DNA of 64,000 nucleotides from Quercus robur (GCF_932294415.1 NC_065545.1:22305357-22369356), one strand, 5' to 3'; counted from the stretch's first letter, positions 1 to 11,035 are shown. The notes: generated from the letters alone by a model not told the origin. Made by a program: numbers and translations.

Positions 1-251
1 TTTTAGGACTTTAGTGGAAATTCCAAGGACCAAAATGACGTAGCTTTCCCAGAAAAGTCAAAAAAATCCCAACCGGTCATTAACCGGTTCAACCTCCGGT
101 TTTTCCGATTCTCAGGTTGAACCGGACAGTTTTTACTATTTACCGATTTTTAAGTCATTTCCAGCTTTATATCAAAATCGGACCGGATTAGAGACCGATT
201 CTCGGTTGAACCGGTCAAACCGGCCGGTCCGGTCTGGTTTTTAAAACTATG
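1..251. mobile_element. hAT-like DNA transposon fragment, right end
   Basis: The stretch is rich in CCGGTT/AACCGG words (CGGTTCAACC, TTGAACCGG, CCGGCCGGTCCGGT) and ends in TTTTTAAAACTATG at 251. Such CCGG-rich ends closing in AAAACTATG are familiar from plant hAT-type non-autonomous elements. The left end lies outside the window, so no target duplication can be paired. It could also be the end of another TIR family. Confidence 0.4.
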
Positions 252-1300
252 GTCATATATACTAATTTATACAATGAAATTTCTAATTGTTTGAAAGAAA
301 TTTTAGAGAATCAGGATGTTTGAATGAAGCAAATAGGTCAAAACATTATTGAATACTTTGACAATAACTAATCACCTTAAATGCCAGCCCACCACTTAGT
401 TACAGGCTAGATCCCTCCCTTGAGTTAATTGGACTATTTTAAATATTTATTATTTACTTTTACATGTAAGATCAAAACATAGAATCAACATTATCTCACA
501 CACCTGTTTACTAGCTGAGCTAGTTGAAAACATTGGCAGTCCAACTTTCATACAAACTCAACTCAGCCCTATGAGACTCCATTTGGTTTAGTTCTAACTA
601 AAGAATTGATTACACTAGATATTGATAATAATATGAAGATAAATTTTTAAAACTTCAGAAACAAATGATACACAAAATTCTACGATAAACTAAAAATCTA
701 AGCTACATTGGCTAAGGCTCATTAACTAGTTAGGACAGCAACCATAGTTTGTTGACATGTGTCTTAACAAATACCAGTAATCAGTTTAACTAGCATATTG
801 CACAAATGGGAAAGGTTCACAACCAAAAATCAAATGGGATGAGGAGACCTACATATTTGCCAACTCCTTCTCCATCCAACTTACATCTATTGCAAGAACT
901 TGATCAACACATGAATCAAGGGACCTACCAAACCTCCACAACCCAAAGCAAACAGCAGCTCTTGCAAAAAGAAAGGTCTGATAAAATAGAGAAGAGGGGG
1001 GAAAGACATGTAGATGCATAATATCAGCAAAACATAGATACCATGAAGCCCACAAATCACTTAATAGATATGTACACTCTTGCTAAATCTCGTGTCCTAA
1101 GCTCTAGTCACTTAAATTTTAAAATTTTAAAATATATCAATTTTAACAAAATTATTGCTCAAAAGTCTTGCCTCCATGTAACAGACCAAAAAGATTTGCA
1201 ACCAGTTCCCACTCCCTAGATACAACTAACTCAGCTATCTAACTATATATTTAGGAAATAAGAAAGTTTTGCAAGCTGTCCCCACACTTTTTATTGCTTT

Positions 1301-1525
1301 GACTAATGAAATCAATAGGAAATAGCCTGGTAACATTAATATGATTGTTAATCTTGGTAATATATAATCAATACAAATATCAATTCCCATATTAAGGATT
1401 TAAAAACGAGCTTTGACGAATCAAATCAACAGGAAATGGCCTAGTAAAGTTAGTAAGATTTGTTAATCTTGGCAATATATAATCAATACAAACATCAATT
1501 CCTATTAATGATTTAAAAACATTTA
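1301..1525. repeat. Diverged tandem duplication, about 113-bp unit
   Basis: Units beginning at 1301 and 1414 share the order AAATCAA(T/C)AGGAAAT(A/G)GCCT(G/A), then TGTTAATCTTGG and ATATATAATCAATACAAA. A second pair (about 1525-1615 and 1695-1800) shares TTTAATAAGGAAATATATA and GCAATTGATAGTTTTA. Purpose unknown; probably decayed local duplication. Confidence 0.55.
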
Positions 1526-1816
1526 ACAATGAATCGTTTAATAAGGAAATATATACAGGCAATTGATAGTTTTAGAATCTCACTAACGTTTGAAAAAATT
1601 TTCTAATTACTAACTGACATTTTTTGAGATAAAATATAGAAATTACTAACATTGACTTTGCCAACTCACGATATTGTGGCAGCTGCATATTTAAACGTTT
1701 GACAATAAATCTTTTAATAAGGAAATATATATTATAATGAACTAATAACATATGCAATTGATAGTTTTAAAAATCTCAATAATTTTTGAAAATTTTTTCT
1801 AATCAACATGCTATTT

Positions 1817-1876
1817 AAAGATATTATTACTTGTTTCTAAAAAAAAAAAAAAAAAAAAAAAAAGATATTATTACTT
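1817..1876 (+). mobile_element. Poly(A)-only retroposon with 16-bp target duplication
   Basis: AAAGATATTATTACTT occurs at 1817-1832 and again, perfectly, at 1861-1876. Between the copies is only GTTTCT followed by 22 A residues. A direct repeat of this length around a 3' poly(A) is the signature of target-primed LINE or SINE retroposition; here 5' truncation removed nearly everything but the tail. Confidence 0.7.
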
Positions 1877-2103
1877 TATTGAATTTCAATTTTAAAAGTT
1901 TTCAAAAAAAAAATTCAATTTTAAAAAAGAAACTCATATGACATCAATAGATAAAAACCTGATTCGCTAATTCATTTAAATGAGCATTTGATTAATATTA
2001 AAATAGAATACGGTAATTTTTATAAAAATTTTAAAAGATAGGCAAAACTTGATTTCCCTGTACAAAACAAAGGAGAGATAAACTCCTTTCTTTTTAGAAA
2101 AAA

Positions 2104-2134
<31 letters not shown>

Positions 2135-2162
2135 CACATTTTAGGAAAACACTAAAAGTGTC

Positions 2163-2915
2163 TGTAGGGACACGATTCTCAAGCGGCCCAACAACGACGT
2201 TGGGCTCGCGCATGAAGGATCCCTCACAATAAAATTTGTAGAGAGTGGGCTTAAAAGGCTAGCGTTTGGTCACAGGGCGTTGGTCCAAGCCGGATTTTAA
2301 GGAGCTTAGATAAGGAAAGGCTTCAGCCTGGATTTCCAAGTCCCACAACTTTATAACTTGATGGATTGGACTCCTCGAATAAGGTCCGAGGAGCACTTAA
2401 TGCTTTTCTCCGATTACCCGGCGATGGGTTTTTCATGGCGATGTACATATATCATCCGGGCATTCTCCTCCTTGGAGTTTTTTCCAGGAAGTGAGATGGG
2501 ATCCCCCTTCTTTGTTACCTTACGTTTTCTTTTATACTAGCCCACGTTCGTTGTCCTTCGTCCACGTGTAGGGTCGACTTTTCCAGGACAGATATTTGTC
2601 CCGTCAGTCTAATCCCGAAATGGTTGGAGATGGTCAATAAAGCCTAAGAATCCGGTTCTGTCAGGTGCAATGTCATATCAATGAAGGGTATTAAGGACTA
2701 TTTCCCCGAGATATTTTCTGATCTTTTAAGTTTGCTTGTATGCCACTTTCATCAATGAGACTTTGGGTCTGCCGAGGACTAAGCTGTCCTCGGCTGCATC
2801 TTCGGGCCACTTTGGGCTTACTATTTTTGAGCCTGGGCCCTGGCCTCCTTCAGTTTGGGGCCTGGGGACTCCCCATAAGCGAGCGGGCCGAGCCCACAAA
2901 CTATTGTGCCCCACA
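2163..2915 (-). repeat. 3' LTR of the LARD-like element (left copy)
   Basis: This 753-bp copy matches 7108-7860 at almost every base. On minus it starts TGTGGGG and ends CCCTACA. A minus-strand TATA box (AGTATAAAAG) is at 2529-2538, identical in the other LTR. Confidence 0.9.
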
Positions 2916-2929
2916 TTAGCCCCTCAAAA
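2916..2929 (-). promoter_or_regulatory. Polypurine tract of the LARD-like element
   Basis: Read on minus, TTTTGAGGGGCTAA directly precedes the TGTGGGG start of the 3' LTR. It resembles the GGAGGGGCTAT tract of Gypsy A in this window. Confidence 0.6.
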
Positions 2930-3251
2930 CCCTGCTGTCCAACGTCTTGGTTGGAAAGGTGGGTTTTGGTAATATCAAGCCTTTATTGCGGTTCATTCAA
3001 TTCAGCCCTTGATCAACGTTGGCGACTCTTCACCTCCCCGAGGAATGCGCCGGTCTACAAGAGGTTTCCCTCAATTTGCGCACGTTGCCATTATGCCGTT
3101 TGGTTATCTGAAGCGTGCCTTTAATATCTTCCCATTTACGAGACCTCCTAGATCTAATGGTTACTGATGGCGTGGGAGAACGAAACGGCGCGTTCTTCTT
3201 TAGGGATTTCCCTGGGGATCTGAACGTGGTATATACCCTTTTCTTCGTTCC

Positions 3252-3261
3252 CTATATAAAG
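3252..3261 (+). promoter_or_regulatory. TATA box of small-ORF module A
   Basis: CTATATAAAG stands about 115 bp before the ATG at 3376, on the strand opposite to the host element. Module B has a comparable box before its ORF, which makes a real antisense promoter plausible. Confidence 0.45.
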
Positions 3262-3375
3262 AGAGAAGACAAAAGGCGATTTTCTCATATCTAAATCCCT
3301 CAGGCCCTTCTCAGAGTTCACTTCTTCCATCTAGTTATTCCCTACCCAATAATACCTCCACCATAGTAGTCAGCC

Positions 3376-3603
3376 ATGAATAAACCCTTCCTCTCTCAGA
3401 GACGCCATATCCTAACAAAACTTGAGATGGCTCGGTCGGGGCAAGGATGGCGGAGACTCAAGATTTGCCTCCCCATTCTTTTAGCCAAAATCCGAAGCAG
3501 GGACTCGTCACATCCCACTTTCGGTGTGACTGAGTCGAAAACCTCCATTATCATCTCCACCCGCTCTTTCATGAGCATACCTAATATGGCTCCAGTGTGC
3601 TAA
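3376..3603 (+). CDS. Small ORF module A inside the LARD-like element (75 aa, unknown)
   Basis: This is a basic 75-residue ORF of unknown function, antisense to the host element. Its protein aligns with the module B ORF (5195-5452): SQRRHILTKLEMARSGQG against SQKRRVLMRLKIVRYG, then ILLAKIRSR against LLVKIRSR, then FGVTE against FGVSE. Similarity in the same frame, with a TATA box before both and a shared TTGTACGYTGTA in both 3' ends (A also has AATAAA at 4091), suggests one ancestral transcription unit present twice. A further protein-like stretch in another frame (3828-3977; contains IEAEIGETLKASLKDT, then stop) may be a shifted or spliced 3' part of the same gene. It may be a remnant of a Tat-lineage antisense gene; no known domain was recognised and both copies may be decayed. 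Confidence 0.35.
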   Translation: MNKPFLSQRRHILTKLEMARSGQGWRRLKICLPILLAKIRSRDSSHPTFGVTESKTSIIISTRSFMSIPNMAPVC

Positions 3604-4468
3604 GAGTTAGGATTGAGGCAGGGACTAAATGCCCTTGCTTCTTCCTCTCTTTGTTCACTGGCGCCATCCTTTGATTCCCCTTCTCCCTCTTTTGCTCCTT
3701 TCTTTTTCTTTCCATCTCTTCTCTCTTCTTTTCCTCCTTCTTACTCATGTCCTCCATCTTCTTCATTCATCTCCTCCATCTTCTGCTCATGTCCTCCATC
3801 TTCTTTTTCCTTTGCGCTCCTTGCTGACAAGAGCTTACTGAAGTGCTTCCATGTGTTCCAATTCTTCTTCCTTCTCCTTCTCCTTCATCTTTTTCTAAAG
3901 AAGGTTCTTCTCCTGATCTGAGCAGTATTGAGGCAGAGATTGGAGAGACGTTGAAGGCGAGTTTAAAAGACACTTGACCGTTTACTGATCTGTATTGCGG
4001 ATGCTATTGTTGCTTTAGCAATTCATTTTTTTTTTATATATATAGGCTTGTTTAAGCCCTTCTTTGTACGTTGTAATAATTTTTCATATTAATAAAAGTT
4101 ATTGTTATTCTACTTCGCATGTTCTGTTTATATGTTTTAATAGATTTGCAAACACTGCTCGGCACAATAGTATAGCATTTGAATCAATGACAACTAAGGC
4201 CAAAATATTTGCTAATAAAAAGACGCCACCATAACTTTAACAGAATTACTTGACATAGCAATGCCGACCAGGGAGGGACGATACTTACCTCAAAATTAGC
4301 CAAGATGAGGACTGAGTATTCAATACGGTGTAAGGAATAACTATCCGAGGACATGTCATCCGTAAAACGAACAGTTTCCTTAGGCTATTGAATAGGGGGT
4401 CATTTTGCCATCTTAACATACTGACCTTAACATTTTACAGTATTTGAGCCGAGGACTTTCCCGTCCGA

Positions 4469-4760
4469 GTACTTGGTTTCCCCATGGGCTTGAGTCCGAG
4501 GACCATGCAATGCCTTGGTTCTGTCCAAAACTTTTTTTTTAGAGTACTTGGTTTCCCCATAGGCTTGAGTCCGAGGACCATGCAATGCCTTGATTCTGTC
4601 CAAAACTTTTTTTTTTAGAGTACTTGGTTTCCCCATAGGCTTGAGTCCGAGGACCATGCAATGCCTTGGTTCTGCCCAAAACTTATTTAGAGTACTTGGT
4701 TTCCCCATAGGCTTGAGTCCGAGGACCATGCAATGCCTTGGTTCTGTCCAAAACTTATTG
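4469..4760. repeat. Short tandem array, four units of 72-76 bp
   Basis: Units starting GTACTTGG at 4469, 4544, 4620 and 4692 contain TTTCCCCATAGGCTTGAG and CCGAGGACCATGCAATGCC. They are the same sequence family as the 81-bp array at 6038-6847 but vary in T-run length, so they do not keep a reading frame. Confidence 0.85.
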
Positions 4761-5117
4761 AATTCAATTTCTCCCTTTCTTCAGGTATATCACGAGGCGC
4801 CGAGCAGAGGTCGCCCTCGGCAGCGGCTATTCCTCGGCGTGGGCCATAGTCCCTGGGCCCTTATGCAGAACAGGCCTGGGCCGCGAATTCACTAGGCCCA
4901 CGAATTAAGAGGTATTTATGCAATCTCTGGCCACGCGACACTTTCTGATGTCCCAGTGTTCGAGGTGCGCCTTTGCGAGGCTCCTTTAATCTTGTGGTTG
5001 CAGTTGACGTTGGAAGTTGGGCCCAAGCCATTTTGTCTGTAGCGTTCCTTGGGACGCTGCGTGAGTTGACTGCCACCACCTTGTCTTTTCAAATAAATAT
5101 GAGGGAGAAGGAGTTGC

Positions 5118-5128
5118 TTTATATACAC
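5118..5128 (+). promoter_or_regulatory. TATA box of small-ORF module B
   Basis: TTTATATACAC lies about 70 bp before the ATG at 5195 and corresponds in position to the module A box at 3252-3261. Confidence 0.4.
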
Positions 5129-5194
5129 ACAGCTCCTTCAGTTTCCTCCCAAATCACAATTCCTACATTCAGTGCTATCCTCTCTTAACATAAC

Positions 5195-5452
5195 ATGTTT
5201 GAGGCGAAGGCTGGGAAGGAGGAGATCTCTCCGTCACAGAAGCGCCGTGTCCTCATGAGACTCAAAATAGTAAGGTATGGGCACAGGAAGCATAAATTCA
5301 GGGGAATACTCCATTTCGACCGAGGGAAAAGGGTGTCTCTCCCTCTTTTAGTCAAAATCCGAAGCAGGTTCTGTTCATGCCAGAATTTTGGTGTGTCAGA
5401 AGAAAGATTCTCCGCCATCAGCGCCTTTGCCTTGTGGCAGGCAAATATTTAG
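5195..5452 (+). CDS. Small ORF module B inside the LARD-like element (85 aa, unknown)
   Basis: This 85-residue basic ORF is the diverged partner of the ORF at 3376-3603. Shared blocks at about residues 14-29 (SQKRRVLMRLKIVRYG) and 51-58 (LLVKIRSR), then FGVSE, stand in the same order, with about ten extra residues between the blocks. Downstream, another frame reads like protein (SIEEEQGLGAVANLSSD near 5550-5610), and TTGTACGCTGTA near 5692 matches TTGTACGTTGTA of module A. It lies between the two tandem arrays on the strand opposite to the element. Function unknown; a degenerate antisense gene of the Tat type is the best guess. Confidence 0.35.
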   Translation: MFEAKAGKEEISPSQKRRVLMRLKIVRYGHRKHKFRGILHFDRGKRVSLPLLVKIRSRFCSCQNFGVSEERFSAISAFALWQANI

Positions 5453-6037
5453 AGAAAGCCCCTCAACTTCCAACTCCTTGCACCTTTCCTTCAGCGGTGT
5501 CAGGCTCAAGTTGGGTCTCTTTTGCTGTTTGAGTTGTGGGCATGTGAAAGCATTGAGGAAGAACAAGGTCTTGGAGCTGTAGCCAACCTCTCCTCTGATC
5601 TACTTCCTCAGCTTTATTTTATTCTCTTGTATCTTCCTTTCTTTTTGGTTATGTAGTGAGCTTTGACACAAACTGATTCCAGCTTTTCATTGTACGCTGT
5701 ACTATTTCTTTGTTTTAGTAAAAATGGAAATTTCTTTACTTGTTTTGGATATTGTTCCTTTGACAACACTACTTTGTGAATGGGTGCACCCCATGTGTGT
5801 GTTTCTTCAAGAATATTTAGAGCAAAATAGCTTGAGACATAATCTAACTAACTCCAGTTTATCAATACTACCAGGCATTATATCGATAACTCATAGTAAA
5901 TCAAACTTAGGAAACTAACCGGGATAACAGTTGAATATTCTGTGATAAGCGCGTGAATATCGTCCAAGGTTGATAATTTCTAAATAATCCATCCGAGCAA
6001 TCGACTGGGAAGTAGGGGACTCCGATGGTGCTTTTGT

Positions 6038-6847
6038 GTACTTGGTTTCCCCATAGGCTTGAGTCCGAGGACCATACAAGGCCTAGGTTCCGTCCAAAAC
6101 TTATGGTTTTTATTTTGTGTACTTGGCTTCCCCATAGGCTTGGGTCCAAGGACCATACAAGGCCTTGGTTCCGTCCAAAACTTATGGTTTTTATTTTGTG
6201 TACTTGGCTTCCCCATAGGCTTGGGTCCGAGGACTATACAATACCTTGGTTCTGTCCAAAACTTGTAAGATTTCTTTTTTGTACTTGGTTTCCCCACAGG
6301 CTTGGGTCCGAGGACCATGCAAGGCCTGGGTTCTGTCCAAAACTTGTAAGATTTCTTTTTTGTACTTGGTTTCCCCACAGGCTTGGGTCCGAGGACCATG
6401 CAAGGCCTGGGTTCTGTCCAAAACTTGTAAGATTTCTTTTTTGTACTTGGTTTCCCCACAGGCTTGGGTCCGAGGACCATGCAAGGCCTGGGTTCTGTCC
6501 AAAACTTGTAAGATTTTTTTTTTGTACTTGGTTTCCCCACAGGCTTGGGTCCGAGGACCATGCAAGGCCTTGGTTCTGTCCAAAACTTGTAAGATTTCTT
6601 TTTTGTACTTGGTTTCCCCACAGGCTTGGGTCCGAGGACCATGCAAGGCCTTGGTTCTGTCCAAAACTTGTAAGATTTCTTTTTTGTACTTGGTTTCCCC
6701 ACAGGCTTGGGTCCGAGGACCATGCAAGGCCTGGGTTCTGTCCAAAACTTGTAAGATTTCTTTTTTGTACTTGGTTTCCCCACAGGCTTGGGTCCGAGGA
6801 CCATGCAAGGCCTGGGTTCTGTCCAAAACTTGTAAGATTTCTTCTTA
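6038..6847. repeat. 81-bp tandem array, ten units
   Basis: GTACTTGG recurs at exactly 81-bp steps from 6038 to 6767. Each unit holds CTTGG(T/C)TTCCCCA(C/T)AGGC, GGTCCGAGGACCAT and TCTGTCCAAAACTT. The seven right-hand units are nearly identical (recent expansion) and the three left-hand ones diverge. As 81 is divisible by three, several frames stay open on both strands, giving periodic 27-residue ORFs that are probably not genes. In element orientation the array lies just after the PBS. Confidence 0.95.
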
Positions 6848-7090
6848 AGTAGTCTTTTCTCTATAGTTATTTATTTTTCGAAGGTTAGCCCCTAGGCCAG
6901 GGAGGGGAGGGTTGGCTTGAGGCCGGAAGCCCCTAGAGCTACCCGCGTCGTTAGCAGTGCAAGGCGTAGCCCCTAGTAGAAGCTTATGGCGGAGCAACAA
7001 CTGCACGTCGCCGGAGATGGGAAAAACTCGTGAATCTCTGCTTGCTAGAGAGCTGACTCATGCGCCACCCGTGCCAACGCGCAAGCCTTC

Positions 7091-7107
7091 CCACAGACGG
7101 CGCCAAT
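7091..7107 (-). promoter_or_regulatory. Primer binding site of the LARD-like element
   Basis: On minus the LTR end CCCTACA is followed at once by ATTGGCGCCGTCTGTGG. This fixes the element as minus-strand and matches the primer site of Gypsy A (ATTGGCGCTGTCTGTGGG). Confidence 0.8.
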
Positions 7108-7860
7108 TGTAGGGACACGATTCTCAAGCGGCCCAACAACGACGTTGGGCTCGCGCGTGAAGGATCCCTCACAATAAAATTTGTAGAGAGTGGGCTTAAA
7201 AGGCTAGCGTTTGGTCACAGGGCGTTGGTCCAAGCCGGATTTTAAGGAGCTTAGATAAGGAAAGGCTTCAGCCTGGATTTCCAAGCCCCACAACTTTATA
7301 ACTTGATGGATTGGACTCCTCGGATAAGGTCCGAGGAGCACTTAATGCTTTTCTCCGATTACCCGGCGATGGGTTTTTCATGGCGGTGTACATATATCAT
7401 CCGGGCATTCTCCTCCCTGGAGTTTTTTCCAGGAAGTGAGATGGGATCCCCCTTCTTTGTTACCTTACGTTTTCTTTTATACTAGCCTACGTTCGTTGTC
7501 CTTCGTCCACGTGTAGGGTCAACTTTTCCAGGACAGATATTTGTCCCGTCAGTCTAATCCCGAAATGGTTGGAGATGGTCAATAAAGCCTAAGAATCCGA
7601 TTCTGTCAGGTGCAATGTCATATCAATGAAGGGTATTAAGGACTATTTCCCCGAGATATTTTCTGATCTTTTAAGTTTGCTTGTATGCCACTTTCATCAA
7701 TGCGACTTTGGGTCTGCCGAGGACTAAGCTGTCCTCGGCTGCATCTTCGGGCCACTTTGGGCTTACTATTTTTGAGCCTGGGCCCTGGCCTCCTTCAGTT
7801 TGGGGCCTGGGGACTCCCCATAAGCGAGCGGGCCGAGCCCACAAACTATTGTGCCCCACA
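7108..7860 (-). repeat. 5' LTR of the LARD-like element (right copy)
   Basis: This is the 753-bp partner of 2163-2915. The minus-strand TATA box is at 7474-7483. The right flank GTGTC (7861-7865) repeats the five bases before the left LTR. Confidence 0.9.
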
Positions 7861-7865
7861 GTGTC

Positions 7866-9183
7866 AATCATCAATTGAGCTATAAGGTTAGCAGCATATT
7901 GTAACTATCTTTAAAAAATATTTGAGCTACAAGACTCTTTTTAGCTTCTAATATATAGTTTTTAATTGAGTTTAAATTTTAATTCTATATTTAAACCCTT
8001 AATTAGAATTAGAATCTTTTTCTCAAAAAAATAAAAGAATAATAATCTTACCATTTAATTGTATATTTAATAGTTCCATAAACTAAATTTGCAATACTTT
8101 CAATCTATATTATCCATTATTGTTTGCCTTAATGTGAACCATCACAAATTCCTATATTCTACCAAACAATTTAATTATTAAAAAGAAAAAGAAAAAACTA
8201 CCACTGGATTCTATTCCTGAAGCCAGGGTTGAACTTTATAGAAATCTGAAGAGTTGAAACAAGACCACACCAATTTGGAAAACACAAGCAATACTGGCAC
8301 CAAACCCACAACTAGAATCTTCCAATATCCAAGAATTAAAGCACAAATAAGTTTGTCATTTTCATGGAACAGTAGAGTATTTTAACTCGATAATCAAGGT
8401 CCATTTGCCATGGACACTACTATCACAAGTGGTTCAAAATTAAATTCCAAAATACAGCAAATTTTTGTTAGCACTACTGCCATCTACAGTTCCTCCAAAA
8501 TAGAGCAAACTTTAACCAAAATCAAAAATAAAAAGCCAAAAAATCAACTAAACTTTAACCAAAACCAAAACCAAAACTAAAACCCACACAATCAACCAAC
8601 AGTTACACAAAAATATACACATAAGCCAAACCAACTTCAACCAAAATCAAAACTAAAAAACCAGAAATTTAACAACAAATATATATACAAATATTGCTAC
8701 AAAATAGAAATGAGAGCTAGAGAGACTTACCTTGCTTTAGGTAAACTTTAACCAAAACCAAAACCAAAACCAAAACCAAAACCAAAACTAAAACCCACAC
8801 AATCAACCAGTATTACACAAAAATATACACATAACCAAAACCAAACTTCAACCAAAATGAAAACTAAAAAACCAGGAATTTAACAACAAATATATATACA
8901 AATATTGCTACAAAATAGAAATGAGAGCTAGAGAGACTTACCTTGCTTTAGGGAGGGTTTGTGGTTTTGGGTAGTATTTTTGTGCTTAAAATTTTGGAAA
9001 AGAAATGGTGGGTTTTGAGTAAAGAAGAAGAGAGGAGGAGGGGAAGTGGGTTAAGGAAGAGGGAGAGGGAGAGAAAATGTGGGTGAGAGAAAACATCTGA
9101 ACTAAAGAAGTGGCAAACCAAAAATGAGAGGCCAAAGTGGTGGGAAGGTGAAAAAAATAAGTGGGAAGTCTAAAAATTTTTAA
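7866..9183. other. AT-rich intergenic DNA, no gene seen
   Basis: The stretch is rich in A and in ACCAAA words and shows no protein-like frame. It holds a tandem duplication at 8551-8955, followed by a purine-rich stretch at about 8990-9160. Confidence 0.6.
8551..8955. repeat. Tandem duplication with expanded ACCAAA run
   Basis: Units begin AACTTTAACC at 8551 and 8744. Both contain an (ACCAAA)n run, AACCCACACAATCAACCA, AACAACAAATATATATAC and GAGAGACTTACCTTGCTTTA. The second is longer because its ACCAAA run grew. Confidence 0.85.
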
Positions 9184-9203
9184 GTGGTACAAGGGACATA
9201 TCC

Positions 9204-9540
9204 CAACGATTTTGGAAGCACTAGAATAGGTGGACCCTATTCCAGCGCTTTTGAGTGATCCTATCTCGACGCTATTGGAAGCGTTGGAATAAGGTCCACC
9301 TATTCTAGCGCTTTCAAAAGCGCTGGGACAGGTCTCTCCATTCCCTTATGGAGAGAGGCCTATCTCAGCACTTTTTGAAGCGCTAGAATAGGGTCCACCT
9401 ATTCCTGCGCTTTTAAAAGCGCTGGGACAGGTCTCTCCATTCCCTTATGGAGAGAGGCCTATCCCAGCGCTTTTTGAAGTGCTAGAATAGGTGGACCCTA
9501 TTCCAGTGCTTTTAAAAGCGCTGGGATAGGTCTTTCCATT
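9204..9540. repeat. Left subterminal array of GCGCTT palindromic motifs
   Basis: The motif CCAGCGCTTTTAAAAGCGCTGG and variants, joined by CCATTCCCTTATGGAGAG, recur several times. Each unit is itself an imperfect palindrome. The same units recur at 12165-12800. Confidence 0.85.
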
Positions 9541-9869
9541 AGCATTTTCTTGATTAATAGTAATATAAATAGATCAAATTATAAATAGTAATATTTAATA
9601 TTTTCTTGATTAATAAGATTGAATATAATACTTCAAATTAATAAAATATAATTTAACAGTACAAATTAATAAAATAAAATATATTAATTAATAAAAATAT
9701 TTTTTAATAATTCAATTAACAAAATTTAATTTAATTTAATACTTCAAATTAATAAAATATAATTCCTCACAAAAAATTAGTAAAATATAATGTAATAGCT
9801 AAAAAAAATTTGTAAGATGTGACTCGAGGACCAACAATATTAAAATATAATTTAATATTTTAATTGGGT

Positions 9870-11035
9870 TGGGTATATAAAACCCATTTACCCATTAAAA
9901 TTCATTTAACTAATTGCTTCTAACCCAAACCCAATCCAACCCAATTATTATGGGTAAACCCCTACCCATCCAATTACCCAATTATCAAAATTACCAAAAT
10001 GCCCCTAAAGTGTAAATGACCAAAGTACTCTAAAATCTTCAAAAATGACCAAAATACCCCAAAACCTCAAAATTACCAAAATAACCATGAAACCTACAAA
10101 ATAACCAAAATACCCCCGAAACCCAAAAAATGACCAAAATACCCCTAAAACCTAAAAATGACCAAAATACCCCCAAAAACCCATAAAATTACCAAAATAA
10201 CACCAAAACCAAAAAAATTACCAAAATACCCATGAAACCCAAAAAAAATTACCAAAATACCCCCAAAACCCTAAAAAAAATCCATAATACCCCCGAAACC
10301 TAAAAAATTACCAAAATATCCCTAAAACCCATAAAATGACCAAAATAACCCCAAAACCAAAAAATTACCAAAATATCCTTGAGACCAAAAAAATGAACAA
10401 AATACCCTCGAAACATAAAAAATGACGAAAATACCCATGAAACCCAAAAAACGACCAAAATACCTCTGAAACCAAAAAATGACCAAAATATCCCAAAAAC
10501 CCAAAAAAATGTCCAAAATACCCCTGAAACCTAAAAAATTACCAAAATGCCTCCGAAACCTAAAAAAAGGCCAAAATAACCTCGAAGCCTAAAAATTAAC
10601 CAAAATAACCCCGAAACCTAAAAATGACCAAAATACCTCCGAAACCTTAAAAATGGCCAAAATAACCCCAAAGCCTGAAAATTGACCAAAATAACATAGA
10701 AACCTAAAAATGATCGAAATACCCTCAAAACCTAAAAAATTATCGAAATACCCTCAAAACCTAAAAAATAATCGAAGTATCCTGAAAGCCTAGAAATTAA
10801 CTGAAATACCCCCTGAAACCTAAAAAATGACCAAAGTACCCCTGAAACCTATATATGACCAAAATAATCCCTAAACCTTAAAATGACCAAAATATTCTCG
10901 AAACCTAGAAAATGACCAAAATACCCCGAAACATACACCCTAAACCTAAAAAATTACCAAAATCCCCCCATAAACTAAGAAATGACCGAAATACTCCCTA
11001 AACATAACAAATGACAAAAATACCTCCTAAACCCC
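9870..11035. repeat. Left arm of fold-back: about 29-bp minisatellite
   Basis: Imperfect units of 28-31 bp following ACCAAAATACCCC, (T/G)AAACCTAAAAAATG fill this stretch, about forty copies with point changes. The complementary unit fills 11036-12065, so the two form a giant inverted repeat with its turning point near 11035. Confidence 0.9.

Larger units (their letters stand above)
252..2157. other. AT-rich intergenic DNA, no gene seen
   Basis: No open frame here looks like a protein gene; the 806-1021 and 849-1055 frames overlap on opposite strands and resemble nothing recognised. The stretch holds diverged direct repeats, a poly(A) insertion and a short TA microsatellite near 2106-2128. 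Confidence 0.6.
2158..7865 (-). mobile_element. Non-autonomous LTR retrotransposon (LARD-like), minus strand
   Basis: Two 753-bp LTRs (2163-2915 and 7108-7860) start TGTAGGG and end CCCCACA on the plus strand, and are flanked by the perfect target duplication GTGTC (2158-2162 and 7861-7865). About nine differences between the LTRs were counted by eye, all but one transitions, so the insertion is fairly young. Orientation is minus: the primer binding site ATTGGCGCCGTCTGTGG abuts the right LTR, a TATAAAAG box lies on minus inside each LTR, and a polypurine stretch abuts the left LTR. The 4.2-kb interior has no gag, protease, reverse transcriptase or integrase. It carries tandem arrays and two plus-strand small-ORF modules instead. 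The PBS type, tandem repeats and antisense ORFs suggest a derivative of the Tat lineage that kept only its non-coding 3' half and depends on a relative for mobility. Confidence 0.88.

Noticed and set aside
3581..3973. ORFs in the CT-rich stretch (3613-3921 plus, 3581-3766 minus and others)
   Set aside because: Low-complexity Ser, Pro, Leu or Lys, Glu-rich translations from a pyrimidine-rich repeat in all frames; only the 3828-3977 reading looked protein-like and is mentioned with module A.
5980..6852. Long ORFs on both strands coding 27-residue repeats
   Set aside because: They arise because the 81-bp tandem unit is divisible by three. The same DNA is open in several frames, and the sister array with other unit lengths is not.
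2358..7878. Identical 60-aa ORFs in both LTRs and overlapping proline-rich ORFs near LTR ends
   Set aside because: They are LTR sequence on the strand opposite to the element, with no domain and overlap on both strands.
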